DNA of 64,000 nucleotides from Tricholoma matsutake (Eukaryota; Basidiomycota; Agaricomycetes; Agaricales; Tricholomataceae): NCBI GenBank assembly GCA_026075535.2, contig AP026538.1, positions 17,368,337 through 17,432,336 on the forward strand. The letters are read 5' to 3'. The position numbers and the translations under genes are program-made. Position 1 is the stretch's first letter, and every line of letters begins with the position of its first letter. Shown one piece after another: positions 1 to 11,157 of this stretch. Under the pieces are notes generated by a model, which was given only the letters and a program-made list of their open reading frames with translations, did not search any database and was not told where the DNA came from.

Positions 1-1547
1 TATGGATACATGAAAGGAGGATGGGCCCCAGGGAGCGGTGAACCATGGTATGGCGAAGGAAAGGCCCCAGCTGGCAGTGGAGCATTAGTAGGGGTTACAG
101 GAGGATTGGCAGGTAATGCTGGGGTTGGTGTATTTGGAGCTGTGGCTGGAGGTAATCAGGAAGCTTTCTTGGAGTTGAAATGAGTTGATCCAAGGGGTGG
201 TGCAAGAAGTGATGCTTTTCCAACATGCTAAACATGCGGTCAATATATATATATGATGTTCATGAAAGCACACTAACAATTTGTGCAGCCCAGACAATTT
301 TCTTGGTATGATCAAGAATAAAGTGCTGATTTGTTGGTTGGTGATGGAAGTATTCAATGTTGGGATGATCAGAACAAATCCCTGCATGATACTTCTCTTC
401 GAGTTCAGCAATAATTTCAGCCAAACCATCATCAAACCGAGGCTAAAAACCTATCTGTCAGAGTATGACAAAAATCATGAATCTCTGCTGTACCTTCTTT
501 CTCTTGCAATCATCTTCATCGCTTAATTCATACTCATCCAGAGCAGGAGGACCAGAGCCAGAACCAGTGGTAGATGACCAAGACTAGGAAAATGTGTCAC
601 TTGGTTCACCACAAGAGTTAAGAACATTACCATGCTGGGATCAACAGGTTTCTTGACTGGCTCAGCCATCCAAATGATGATATATGTACTAGAGACATTT
701 CAAGGAGATGCCTTCAACTGCTTGAGAAGGGACGCATAGCCAGCATCAGTGTGTAGTGGGAGCCAAGCAGAATTTGCCAGTTTGAGCCATCACCACTCAA
801 AGTATGCTTAGGAAGAAAAGATGGTTCCATCTTGAGAAGATCCAGAAGAATTTCCAAAAGGGTTTCCCAGTCATGTCCAGTCATCAAGGAGACAGGACCA
901 TATGTAATGGGATCAACTTTCTGAGCTTTCTTTGATTTTCCATGACCAGTTGACCATTTCGGAGGTGGAACAGCCCAGACAAGAATTTTGAACTCGGTTG
1001 ATGAGTCAGAGTCTACTGTAGTTGGAGCTGCTTCTGGTTCCTCAGGAGTAAGCGGTCTCATAACCTGAGGTGTGCATGCACATGAAACACGCGTGTCCAG
1101 CAGTCTTTGTTGAGATGCTGATTGCAAGGGAACAGTGGGGTGAGTTTCTAGAGTGACTTGTGAAGGAATTATGGGAGGAGTTTGAGAAGGGACTACAGGA
1201 GGAGGAGGTTGTGATGATACAACTTGTTGGGCTGCTGCAAGACGACGACCTGTATAGAGTTTTTAAAACACAGCTGTGGCTGCATGTAAATTCATCAACA
1301 CACCAAAAATAGTAATTTCCATGTCACTGAGAGCAGGACTGAGTGGGCCCGGGGAAGAAACTTGAGTGAGATCCAAATCCATGGGTTGCACTCCTGCATA
1401 TGCTGGAGGTGGTGGGGTAAAATATGGAGGTGGTGGACTTGATGTTGGAATGTGAGGCAACATTAGAGTGTCTGAGACAGAGGATTTGAAAACTGAAGTA
1501 ACGAATGGCAGGAGTTGAACGAGTAAAGACAGTATGGATGATAACAA
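1..1547 (-). pseudogene. Hypothetical fungal gene, several exon-like blocks, 3' end outside window
   Basis: Minus-strand blocks at 1263-1547, 714-1127 and about 281-460 read as one protein. The first is proline-rich (PPPPYFTPPPPAYAG). The second holds an acidic Thr/Ser stretch and then VPPPKWSTGHGKSKKAQKVD and MTGHDWETLLEILLDLL. The third holds AEIIAELEEKYHAGICSDHP with FHH and a following LDHTKKIVWAA. From memory this order (KW-lysine patch, GHDWE block, EKYxxGxCxxHP..FHH block) matches a family of uncharacterised Agaricomycete proteins of unknown function; that match was not checked. No continuous frame joins the blocks and no start is certain, so the gene may be intron-containing or broken. 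A Pro/Gln/His-rich tail seems to continue to base 1. Confidence 0.4.
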
Positions 1548-1559
1548 GTGAGTTTGAAG

Positions 1560-2056
1560 AGAGGAAAGAGACCTCTCATTGAGTGGCCCAGACAGTAACT
1601 CAGTTATCAGATCAGCTGAAGTAAGCCTAATATATTGCTAATTTATTATATTGGATTGCGAACAAAATAAATCATGCATTCTCAAGGTTTTCAGAAACGG
1701 CTGTAAACAGTAAGTAGTAGCATGGGAACTTGGCAAAAACTAGGCCTTTGAGGATCTCAAAAAGAGGATCTGTCATTTCACATCCAAATTCAAGTCAGAG
1801 ATGCAAAAAAAGTTGTCCGACAGACCTCAAAGGGGTACATCATGTTGTGAAAAATTGCCTAAAAATTTGGCCACCCTGAAAACCCATGGGAAAAACTTCG
1901 GAGATATGTTTTTTGATGTATTTCGACGAGCTGAATCCAAATCTGAAGTCAGTTTGTCACCAAAAATTCTGGATCACAAGATATCAAGATTGTTGTGTTT
2001 GGCTGTCTGCAACTGTACTACATAAGTTCATACTTAGAACTTGTAATCCACATGAC
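1560..2056. other. Intergenic DNA without a recognisable gene
   Basis: No convincing coding sequence: short ORFs on both strands lack any family signature. About 1640-1760 resembles 4855-4965 (both run TTTATTATATTG ... CTCAAGGTTTTC or GTCAAGGTTTTC ... GGCTGTAA), so part of this stretch is a low-copy repeat. Confidence 0.4.
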
Positions 2057-3623
2057 ACCAGGACTAAGGCTCCAACCATTCTATCTATATAACTGTTTTA
2101 CATGGTTTATACCATATATGTTTGTGTTTATGTATACCCCCTTGCCACCAAAGCTATGTATACAGTAGTTAAATGGTATATAGATATTTACACAGTTTAA
2201 GTAGAAGTAGTTGTCTGACACACTACTTGCTACATACTACCTACAAATGGCTTAAATATATCTAGGGAATGCTCAATAGAGTCAATACACACAAAAAACA
2301 TGAAATGTAGAGACCATGGGAATGCGATGGACAATGATGATCAAACTCAATGACTCTGACATTATTATTACTCACACTCACCCTAGTAAGGATTCTTTTA
2401 ATAGGTTCCCTATGTAATTCTTCCTCCTTTTCTTGTTTTTTTTGCTACTAATAATCTCCTTCTCTCCTTTTCTAGATCATAAGTTGTATTCTCATGAGTT
2501 ACCAGAGCTACCATGACAACTTCCACCATCGAAATGGTAAGTTTTGTTTGTTTGTTTCTCCCCAACTGAAAACAGCAAAATGTTCTTTTCCCTAAGTTAC
2601 AGTGTTTTCAGCTTGACAACAGCCAACCCCCACAATGCAATGCCACCCTCCTCCCCATCCAAATGGGATGTGAGGCTCTCATTTGGGCATAGGAGACCAT
2701 GGATGGGTGTTGGAGACCTGAGGACTGCCAGGTATGCACCATATTCCCATCTCCACCCACCCTAACTCACACCCCAGGAACCCCAGCACCCGGCACCATT
2801 ACCTGATAATGATGGAGACAGCGGACGAAGAAAAAGAAGACAAAAACAATGACAATGACAGACAAAAATGAGGACAATGATGGATGAAAATGAGGACAAT
2901 GATAGATGATGATGACAATGATAGATGATGATGACAATGAAGGAGAGGACAACAACCAGGGCAAAGAGGACAGGGACACCCAGACCAGGACCAGGACCAG
3001 GACGAGACCAATGCCCCAATGATCTAATGCCATGGAAAATGACAGGAAGATGACAATGAGGGGGACCACATGGCCACTGCTATCACCACCACCACAGCAG
3101 CACCCCCAACCTCTGCCATGAGTAACTGCTTACAGGGTGGAAATGGGGAGCAACAAGGGGGATGGGCTGGCTTTCAGACAGTAACCACCACTGGCAGAAG
3201 GGGACAAACCATGAATGGTGGGGGAAACGAGCCAGGGCAAACAACCAGAAGCAGAGGGCAGGGCACCACCACTGAGCAGATGAAGGATGCTAATGGGACA
3301 AGAGACATGGAAACAGCTCACCCAACAACTGCTGTGAGCAACTGGTCGTGGGGTGGCTTTCCCTGCGAAAAACGCAAGGTTTTTTTGTTTCTATCATTAA
3401 TTATTTTTGTGGCCCCTACTTTTGTGGCCCCTTGCTTCATGCAAGGGTTGGTAGTTAGCTCAATAAAAAAATCCAACACTTTTGTCAAATATTAATATAT
3501 TTTAACTGTGTATACTGTTTATTAAACAGTATATAGATAGTTATACCATTTAGACTACTGTTTATGTATACTTGACCTTCATTGAGTAAACATAAACTAA
3601 ACAGTTGGAGCCTTAACCAGGAC
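2057..3623. mobile_element. hAT-like non-autonomous DNA element with 8 bp TSD (element D)
   Basis: The element proper is 2065-3615 (1551 bp). It starts TAAGGCTCCAAC (2065-2076) and ends in the exact inverse GTTGGAGCCTTA (3604-3615). It is flanked by a perfect 8 bp direct repeat ACCAGGAC (2057-2064 and 3616-3623). An 8 bp duplication and a TAAGGCTCC-type terminus are typical of the hAT superfamily. No transposase is encoded. Inside are intron-like stretches (for example a donor at 2538 GTAAGTTTTG and an acceptor TTTTCAG near 2610), a GATGATGACAAT microsatellite, and two degenerate copies of the CACGAGCA..TGCTCGTG palindrome that recurs elsewhere in the window. Termini and TSD are seen directly; the superfamily is inferred. 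Confidence 0.8.
2815..2945. repeat. GATGATGACAAT-type microsatellite
   Basis: Imperfect tandem array of units such as GATAGATGATGATGACAAT and GATGAAAATGAGGACAAT inside element D. It creates several long low-complexity minus-strand ORFs that are not genes. Confidence 0.8.
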
Positions 3624-4470
3624 ATGCCACAGCTCTCCATTCCATGACATTTTTAATGTGGAGTTGTGCGCCACTCAAGTGCCACTTCTGTTATTGTTGC
3701 CTTGTTGCCAAGGAGGAACCAGGATTGCAAAAATTGCCCAGGGTAGGCAAAAATTTTAATGGGTGGCAGGACCCCACGTACCCCCCCAAAAGGAAATGTC
3801 AGGCTGAAAAAGGAAGTCTCACAAAAAAACACGAGCAAATTTTATTGGAACTAAGAATTAGTAAGAAAAGACATCATTTTTTGGGTCCCTCTATTGATGT
3901 TGACGCTTAGTGGGTTGAACATGGTTCGAACAATGCCAATTTCAAGGTGCCACATCGAAATTGAGGCAATCCAGATGGAACTCTGAATGGCCAACTTGTG
4001 AATTGCACATCAGTGGACAGCATGCCATTGTCAAAACATCATATTTAGGCCCTTTATTCTTTTAAAAAGCACTTTACACGTCTGAAATCGTTGAAATCCT
4101 TTAAAAGCCTACTTTTGTCTTTGTCATTGAACCACTGGCACCGATGTAAATGTTGCATTTTGATACCAGCACATAGGAGTGAGCCAAAAAAAATCATTTT
4201 TATTGCGTTCAGAATGTGCAAGACATTCGAAGTTGAAGCTATGTCAACAAAATCCCTAATGTGTTGTGTTTGGGGCTAAAAATAGTAAAAATTTAAGCCC
4301 TTTGGGCCAGACCCCCCCTCTACCTTGGGTCACAGAACAATGGCCCGGTTCCCCTTGTTTGTTGCCACATCTATTTTTTTGCAGCAAGCAAGTCAGTTGA
4401 ACATTGTTGCATGGAAATTTGCTAGTGATGATGACAGCACTACCCATTCATGCATTGGCGCCTTGATAGT
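3624..4470. other. Intergenic DNA, nothing recognised
   Basis: About 850 bases with only short unrelated ORFs in both directions. No splice-linked frames, terminal repeats or RNA gene features were recognised. Confidence 0.4.
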
Positions 4471-4476
4471 GGTACC

Positions 4477-4605
4477 AGAATTTGGGTCTGCACACATAGT
4501 AGTGTACTTAACCACTGAGCTACCAAGTAATTATTCATCTATATACATTTAATACCTTTATTACCCGCATAGTTAACTGCAGCCATTAATGGAATATGCA
4601 ATCAC
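4477..4605 (-). repeat. Isolated copy of a hAT-like element end with tRNA-like A box
   Basis: This stretch is closely similar to 7362-7495: both read TTGGGTCTGCACACA ... CTTAACCACTGARCTACCAAG ... TTTAATACCTTTATTACCC ... CATAGTTAACTGCAGCCATTAA. On the minus strand 4507-4527 reads CTTGGTAGCTCAGTGGTTAAG, a good match to a tRNA D-arm/A box. No convincing B box or cloverleaf was found, so it is not called a tRNA gene. Confidence 0.65.
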
Positions 4606-4609
4606 CAAG

Positions 4610-5040
4610 GGATGAACAGACAAATTGGAAGTTCATACTCTGGCACATGATGTGGTATTTAGCCCTGAGGATGAGTTGAAGAAGGCTTACAAACTATATG
4701 TCCTCTCAGTTAAACCAAAATAATATTTTCAAGGATCCTGGCGATTTGAAGCAAGCAGCATGGGTGAACATATGACATATGTGCTGAATGACATTTTTGA
4801 CAGGCTGACAACATGTGATCCATCCATTTTAGGTAATCCATCAATCACAGTCTCATATATCAACTCATTTATTATATTGCTTGAGAGCTGAGAAAAAAAT
4901 TGACGGAGTGTCAAGGTTTTCTGGAATGGCTGTAAGAACTAACAAAGTGATATATGAAAATTTACAAAAAAAAATATTCTGCCCATTCATCAATCATTGA
5001 GCTGTTTGTAAGATATATGGAGGCCTGCAGTCCTGACTTG
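4610..5040 (+). other. Non-coding stretch with one coding-like fragment
   Basis: About 4620-4710 (+) can be read as a short coding-like fragment (DKLEVHTLAHDVVFSPEDE), not recognised and not extended on either side. The rest, including the 4855-4965 repeat shared with 1640-1760, shows no gene. Confidence 0.25.
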
Positions 5041-5191
5041 TTCCTCTGATATTATTAGTAAATGCATCAATGCAGGAACACATCATTGTGCCCAACAAAC
5101 ATCAACTTGCAATTAATGTCAACCTCGTGCCAGCATCTGTGCATGTAAATGATGGAGTTACATACATCATCCATTCTACACCTCTCCTTCA

Positions 5192-7310
5192 ATGTCCATG
5201 TCATTTTGCTATGACTCTCATATACATCTCTCCTCTTTCAGTGACCATTATATACAGGTGTTCTGGGGCTCTGTTCTCCCTGCTGCCATTGTCTTCATTA
5301 TCTGTCTCTTCTGTCTTCCAGCACCCAAGCTCACACATAACTTCTTCTGGAGACTCAAAGCACCCTTCGAAATGTACTTCACACTACTTGAAGCTGAGGC
5401 ACTCAATACCAATTCTAACATTGTTGAGGATGCAGATGGCCTCACTCAATGCTGGTGGCATCCTCTCGTCTTTTCTTCAGTGGGACTGGTAGAGATGCTA
5501 GCTTGGTTGACATATGGGGGTTTTCTTCTTATTTCTGGTCCTATGGATGCTTGGCAGCCATATCAGCTGCTTTTGATAGCAGTGTCATGGCTGTATACTG
5601 TTGTTTGCCTGATCAGATGACCACTGGCTATGCCTCCATTTGACCTCTTCATTATCTACTGTCTGCATTTTATTATCAGAACAGTCCAAATTGGAGGCAT
5701 CATTTTTGACAACCTAGTTTCTAGGATGCCTTTTCCTTTGATTTTTGGTATCGTTGCATTGATAACAAACTTGGTGACTGTCCTCGGGTTGTTGGCTATT
5801 TTGGTTACTATGCCACTGGCTGTGCCTGGCAACAAAGTTAGGAAGGAAGAAATTGTGAGTCTCTCCAAGATGTTGTGCACAATGTACACCATGACTTGCT
5901 TCAATCTTTCTCTTGAGGCTTGTCTTTTCCTTTCATGACTAATGTCATCTCTTCTTGGCTAAGGATGTTCTGTTTCACTGGAAGGTTACATGACCCTTTT
6001 GGGTTGGATCACCTTTAGTTGGGTGTATGCGCTCATTTGACATGTAAGTAGTGTCATCATTGCACTACTTACATCTAATTGATTTGACTCTACGCCATAG
6101 GGAAGAGTAGTCACACTGAATGTAGAGGATGTATGGGATCTCAGCCCAACCATGCAATATCGACCTGTCTTTGTCAAATTTTCCACCATTCCATCTGTTG
6201 TCCATCTTATTTCTTCTTTCTTTTGACTCACACAGAAACCAGGTGCTCATCTCTCATAGGGTGCCTCTGGGCTGCAAACTCTCTTGACTTCATGTATGTC
6301 AACAATGTTCCTGTGAATTTGCTTCATCATGTAAGTATCATCATGTAGATTAGACACTACCTTCACACTTGGAAATGTCATTTTCACATATGGAGGTCCC
6401 TTTTTCCTGAAGTTTGTTATTCTTTCCCATTCTCCCATTAAATAATGCCTACAAGATCCTTCACGTTGCAGAAAAATCCTGGATGAAATTGATGGCAAGT
6501 CTTCCACCCTCGAAAGCAGATCAAATACATACATCTATGCGGTGTTTGGTTTTGTCTGTTCTCGCCTCAAGGTATTTAAATAATTTTTTGTTGTGTACCA
6601 TTCTATTATGACTGAACTTGCAATTCCAGGCTCAAGTCGATCTCCAACATCTATGGTTTGGCTGACAAGCAGCTGCACACATCCATTCTGAACTTATGGC
6701 TGCCATCTATGAGAAAGCCCTGAAGTGGAAAGACCTCTCAGGGATTGTCATCGTGGAGAAGCAGAATAATAATGTGGCTAGAAATGGCATGGCTGGCCAT
6801 GGCATGGGATCACTGAGGAACGAAGATGATCCCAAAGCTGGTGCAGACATTGGCAAAATTGTTAATTTGATGGTGAATGATGTGAACAAGGTGAATGATG
6901 CTCCCTCGAGTGTGTTTCAGGTCATAGTAGTAGTTAACTCTGTGCAATCACAGGTCTCTCAAATGGTGTCCATTGTATTTTTCTTATTCAGAGGTACAAA
7001 TCCTTATACACTGGAGTTTTGTACAGAATTTGTATACTGAGAATGAAACATATATAGCACCATTGGAGGTTTTACTTGCTGGGACTTTTCTTTTCCAGTA
7101 TGTTCTGTCTTGATCCACCAATTTTACACAATGTTGGGCTAATTAATAACCAGACTACTGGGGTGGAGCACTTTGGCTGGATTTTTTGTGCTTCTTGCTA
7201 GTTGGCCTATTAACAACTATGTTGCCAAGTGGACTGCCATAATCCAGAAAGGTGTGATGGTGGCCAGGGATACACATATGGGTGTTCTGAATGAATTGGT
7301 TGCAGCGGTG
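5192..7310 (+). pseudogene. ABCC/MRP-type ABC transporter, part 1: N-terminal membrane domains
   Basis: First of three separated parts of one multidrug-resistance-type ABC exporter, a membrane protein pumping conjugates across plasma or vacuolar membrane with ATP. Visible: hydrophobic TMD0 helices (QVFWGSVLPAAIVFIICLF; LVFSSVGLVEMLAWLTYGG), then LVTVLGLLAILVTMPLAVPG, the linker GWITFSWVYALI, GRVVTLNVEDVWDLSPTM and, near 6600-6730, LWFG..ELMAAIYEKALKWKDLSG, a hallmark of ABCC TMD1. Small introns with GTAAGT/GTGAGT donors and YAG acceptors separate the exons (for example 6040-6110). Decay: a frame slip near 5620 and several TGA where arginine or tryptophan is expected. The last exon ends NELVAAV at a GTGAGT donor (7310); the following residues through the NBD1 Walker A are missing from the window. 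Which ABCC paralogue it is cannot be decided. Confidence 0.85.
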
Positions 7311-7361
7311 AGTGTTATTGTCCAATTTTCTATTTATGTTTATGAATGGGAACACTCAACC

Positions 7362-7495
7362 TTGGGTCTGCACACACAACAGTGCACTTAACCACTGAAC
7401 TACCAAGTAATTATTCATCTACATACATTTAATACCTTTATTACCCAACCAAGGTGCATAGTTAACTGCAGCCATTAACGGAATACACAAACATG
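7362..7495 (-). repeat. Left-end segment of element B with tRNA-like A box
   Basis: The minus strand of 7387-7405 reads TGGTAGTTCAGTGGTTAAG, matching a tRNA A-box region. The whole segment is a diverged duplicate of 4477-4605. The expected B box (GGTTGAGTGTTCCC on the minus strand, near 7345) is degenerate. Confidence 0.55.
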
Positions 7496-7663
7496 CATAT
7501 TGCATGACACGTGACATGTGACTGCCAGCTCACAACCATCACCACCACCGTTGTCAATGCCGCCTCCTCCTCCTTACCACCACCACTGTGTGTGCATCCA
7601 CCACCAGCACTCCCATGCCCACTCCCACCATCATCACCACCTTCAAATGAGCTGACTGGATGG

Positions 7664-7775
7664 AATGTGGGCCCAAATGACAGCAACTGTTGTTTGGGCC
7701 ATAGATAAGTTTTTCTGTTTTTTTTTTTTGCATTTTGTTTTATCAATCAACTATTTGTATTTTATTGCTTTTTAG
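7664..7775 (+). repeat. Hairpin-intron module in element B
   Basis: GGGCCCAAATGACA..TGTTTGGGCC (7669-7700) forms a stem-loop. It is followed by ATAAGTTTTTCTG, a donor GTAAGT with the G changed to A, a CAATCAACT branch-like site, a T-rich tract and the acceptor TTTTTAG (7775). Same arrangement as in elements A and C, with CpG in the stem changed to TpG. Confidence 0.6.
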
Positions 7776-8065
7776 GTTGTATACTACTGGGGACGACCTG
7801 CCATGATGAAAAATGCACAACCCATGCCCATGCCCACCTGATCCCCTCCTCCCCATTCGAATGGGATGTGAGGCTGTCGACATGGGCTAGGAGGGTGCAG
7901 AGGGATGCCAGGAGACCCCAGAAGGGGGGTACCTGCCTAGTAAGCACCCACCAACCTCTGTACTTGTGCCACATTGCACTGATGTGCCCAAACCCCCCCC
8001 CTTTCCCCCCCAAGAAAAAAAAAAAAACAGAAATCCAAATGGCGACAAACGATGACAAGCCACCC

Positions 8066-8460
8066 ACACCCAGCCTCATGAGCAACTGCATGTGGGGTGG
8101 ATCATGGGTGGAACAATGCCTAGGTGCAGGGACAGGAGACAACAACAAGCCACCCCCCCCAGCCTCATGAGCAACTGCTCGTGGGGTGGATCACAGGTGG
8201 AACAACAATGACAACAAGCCACCCCCCCCCCCCCCAGCCTCACAAGCAACTGCTCATGGGGTGGATCATGGGTGGAATGACAACGACGACAAGCCACCCC
8301 CCCCCCCCCCCCCCCAGCCTCATGAGCAACTGCTTGTGGGGTGGAACATGGGTGGAACAATGCCAAGGCACAGGGACAGGAGATGACAATGACACACCAC
8401 CTGCCCCCAGCCTCACGAGCAACTGCTCATGGGGTGGATTGTGGGTGGAACAACCATGAC
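8066..8460. repeat. Array of five CAYGAGCAACTGCTYRTG palindromes
   Basis: Five copies of an 18 bp near-perfect palindrome start at 8077, 8166, 8241, 8321 and 8414, spaced 75-93 bp. Each is preceded by a C-rich run and CCAGCCT and followed by GGGGTGGA and a GGGTGGAA tail. C tracts of 15-17 bases (8221-8235, 8298-8315) separate them. The long ORFs across this block (PPPPQPHEQLLVGW and similar) are by-products of the repeat. Confidence 0.8.
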
Positions 8461-8499
8461 AAGTAAGCAATGGGGAAGGACAACATGCACAATGTGATG

Positions 8500-8680
8500 C
8501 CCCAAGGATGGCAGGGCCGCCTCCCCTCCCCCTCCCCCGCATTTTGCATGGGGAGGGTTTTTTTGTAGTTTTAATTATTTAATATTATTACATCCCCCTC
8601 CCCATTTTGTCTGTGGGGGAGAGTTTTTTTTTTCTTGATGTTTTTACCTCCCCCCTTGTTCTGAATGCAAGGGGTTAGTT
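8500..8680 (+). repeat. Two to three G/C-rich hairpins each followed by a T-run
   Basis: CCCTCCCC..GGGGAGGG then TTTTTTT (8525-8567), CCCCCTCCCC..TGTGGGGGAG then TTTTTTTTTT (8593-8634), and ACCTCCCCCCTTG..CAAGGGG (8647-8672). Stem plus T-run resembles a Pol III or intrinsic-type terminator. A mirror-image pair is found near the left end of element A (10722-10812). Confidence 0.6.
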
Positions 8681-9046
8681 TTATGTATATATATGATCAA
8701 ATCATCCCCTGCAAGGGATGTGCTTAAATTAAAAAAATTTGATCTTAATTATCTACTTTGAAAAAATGAAGTTGTGAGTTTGAGTGTCAGAAATAAACTT
8801 TATAATAGCTAGCTAAATTTTTTTTTTTTTTTTTCCCCACTTGTTCTCCTTTGTGGTGAACCATATGTGAGAGAGTAAATATACAGAGGTGTGCAATATA
8901 ATCCTTCCCCTCCCCGTAGTGGTTTTCTTTGTCATCTGCTTTGAGGGTCCACAAAATGGTCCTCGAAGTGCCATTGGCACTCAAATAAGTGGTACTGGGA
9001 CTGTGTATAGGGTATGGTGCTTTCCATCATGCTGTTTGGTTCTCTC

Positions 9047-10334
9047 CTATCCTCTTTCTCCATTCCCTTGTTGTACTTCCTCTAGTGGTGGTAGGTCTCC
9101 AAACGTTTTGTGGAAATGGTCAGTTGCAGCAATGTATCGAAAAAGCACTGGTAGTGTTTTGGCAGTTGTGAATAACTTTGTGATGTTGATGTCTCTGCCA
9201 CCCATTCTGTTGTGTAAGACTTGTCTGGCTGTCTGGTGCACTGGGCAGTGCAGAATGAAGTGTTGTACTGTTTCTTCACTCTGTTCGCAAGCTGGGCAGA
9301 TTGGTGAGTCTAGTTTCCCTATGCAGTGTAAGTGCTTAGCTAGTGGTGTATGGCCTGTCCTTAGTTGTGACAGTGTGCTGGCTATCTTTCTCAGTAGGTT
9401 CATGATGAGTTGGATGTACTTGTTCGATGGCATGATGGGGTCTGTCTTCTTCATTGTCGTGAATTGTGGCAATTTCTGCCATGCCTTCTGCGCGTTGTGC
9501 TTTAGCTTCTCGCCGTATACCCATTTCATTGTGGACTTGCTGTGGGGTAGCATTTTCTTGAGGGACTTTGGTAGGTCTTGTGTGTCGCTGCTTCCTTCCA
9601 TTATGGCTTTCTTTGCTTGTTTGTCTGCCTGTTCATTGCCCTCCACTCCTTTGTGTCCTGGTATCCATTGAACCATTATCTGTATTCCAAGATGTTTCTT
9701 CTTCAGTGTATCAATGTTCTCATGGAAGGCATTGAATATGTAATGACCTGAGGTGGGTTTCATTAGTTGTGTGGCAGCAATGGAAGCTTGATTGTCAATG
9801 TAGATGATGGCCGACTGTATTCCCCTCTCCTTGGCAATCAGCTTGGTTCCTAGGATTGCGCCTACTCCCTCTCCTTCATATACTGTGTGGTGTCATTGTG
9901 AGCCCAGCCTGTACTGTAGCTTGGTTTTCATCCTTCCGTTCCTGTATAGTACTGCTGCTGCACTTATTTTTCCTTCCATACATGAGCCATCAGTGAACAC
10001 TTTTGCATCTGGGTCATGTTCTGCATCCGCTATTGCACTGTCAATGTCAATGGCAACCTTGGTTTTGACATTTGGTTTGCATCTTGTGTCGAAGTGTACC
10101 GCCTTGATGGTTTCGATGATCTGTGATTTGATGTTGTATCTGTGCATGAGATCATGCAGTGGGGTTGGGTGCCATTTTACTAGTCTGCTTGTGGTGTTTG
10201 CAACTGGTTTGTGTAGGGGGTGTGTTGCTGGTAGTGTTGCAAGGTGGATGGCAGCTTGTTGTCAGTGTTTGTCAATCAGAAGGTTGAATGGGATTAGGTT
10301 TGCCATAACTTCTAGTGTGTCAGTTGCAGTGGTT
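9047..10334 (-). pseudogene. LINE-1 ORF2, RNase H and C-terminal zinc domain
   Basis: RNase H carries its acidic residues in VFTDGSCMEG (about 9985), YEGEG (about 9890), IYIDNQAS (about 9800) and WIPGHKGVEGNEQADKQAKK (about 9630). It removes template RNA in second-strand synthesis. The C-terminal part has CPACEQSEETVQHFILHCP (about 9245-9300), a CxxC-H-C motif common in fungal LINE ORF2 proteins. One in-frame TGA sits after YRLGSQ (about 9893), splitting an otherwise open frame. The stretch upstream to 10334 continues the same protein up to the element A insertion. Confidence 0.85.
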
Positions 10335-10584
10335 TTCATTGTCAGTACTTTACACTCCCCCACATATTCCTATCAGACTTCTAGGAGTCTGAGTTTTCCA
10401 ATAGGAGTCCAATCAGAATCCAAGTTTTCCGATCAGAATGTATCTTGATAACAATGTACTTTTGTTTCCAAGATATTCCTAGCAAATTCTGAGTACATTC
10501 CTATGCAATTCCAACATGCAGTCGGAATACCACATTTCGGAAGACTTAACTTGGCAAGTGCTTACAAAATAAATGGGTAGAGCA

Positions 10585-10662
10585 GGGATTGAACCATGGA
10601 CCTTGGAATATAAATCACATGACAACCAAACATGTGCTCAACCAGTTGAGCCACAGGAGAAT
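10585..10662 (-). other. tRNA-like A/B box segment near the left end of element A
   Basis: On the minus strand, TGGCTCAACTGGTTGAGC (10653-10636) fits an A box and GGTTCAATCCC (10595-10585) fits a B box, at ordinary spacing. Similar to 16879-16950. I could not fold a complete cloverleaf, so I call it a tRNA-derived or Pol III promoter-like segment, reading outward toward the terminus. Confidence 0.55.
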
Positions 10663-10721
10663 TAATGAATTTGTAATATAATGTCCATTTAAAGCACTTA
10701 GGGATAGTTCACTATTGAAAA

Positions 10722-10812
10722 AAAAAAAACCCCCCCATGCAAATGCATGGGGGACAATTGATTATACTATTTAATTATACAATTTAAAACTGAAAAACCC
10801 ACCCCCCCGCAA
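10722..10812 (-). repeat. Hairpin/T-run pair in element A
   Basis: On the minus strand, CCCACCCCCTCCCCCACG-type and CCCCCATGCATTTGCATGGGGG stems are each followed by a T-run. Same design as 8500-8680 but opposite orientation. Confidence 0.55.
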
Positions 10813-10984
10813 AACGTGGGGGAGGGGGTGGTGGTGTGTCGCTGCTGTCTCGTTGTCGCCCCTTCCCCTCGCCCCTCGACTCCCCTCCCTCTCGTCTCCA
10901 TCGTGCTGTCCCCCCGTCGTCCTCCTGTTTCCCCCCCTCCCCGTCGTCTCCCCTCCCCGTCGTCGTTCCACGCACCGTCCACCC

Positions 10985-11111
10985 CACGAGCAGTTGCTCA
11001 TGAGGCTGGAGGTGCGTGGTGCGTCATCTGTCGTCCTTGGGGTTGTTGTCGTCGTCCTTGTCGTCCCCGCGCTCTCACACCCCGTATTCACCCCGCGAGC
11101 AGTGGCTCACG
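10985..11111. repeat. Two CACGAGCA..TGCTCATG palindromes in element A
   Basis: CACGAGCAGTTGCTCATG at 10985-11002 and CGCGAGCAGTGGCTCACG at 11094-11111 lie within CpG-rich DNA. They belong to the palindrome family at 8066-8460 and 40670-41692, in reverse orientation relative to those. Confidence 0.7.
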
Positions 11112-11157
11112 GTGGTGGTGGGGGTTGCTGGTTGTTGTCGGTGTCGTGGGGGTCTTG

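Noticed and set aside
2762..3069. Three overlapping minus-strand ORFs rich in Ser, Leu and Val
   Set aside because: Translation of the GATGATGACAAT microsatellite.
8221..8315. Poly-C runs as a biological signal
   Set aside because: Length may be affected by sequencing or assembly error; not interpreted beyond noting them.
8066..8460. CRISPR-like array of palindromic repeats
   Set aside because: Eukaryotic transposon context, no unique spacers of constant length, no cas genes, and intervals are low-complexity.
8124..8542. Long ORFs on both strands across the palindrome array (for example PPPPQPHEQLLVGW)
   Set aside because: Frames are generated by tandem repeats and C tracts; no homology, no start context, and frames on both strands are equally open.
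9336..10448. Plus-strand ORFs of 214-260 codons within LINE-1
   Set aside because: They are antisense shadows of the RNase H and zinc-domain reading frame, which has conserved motifs.
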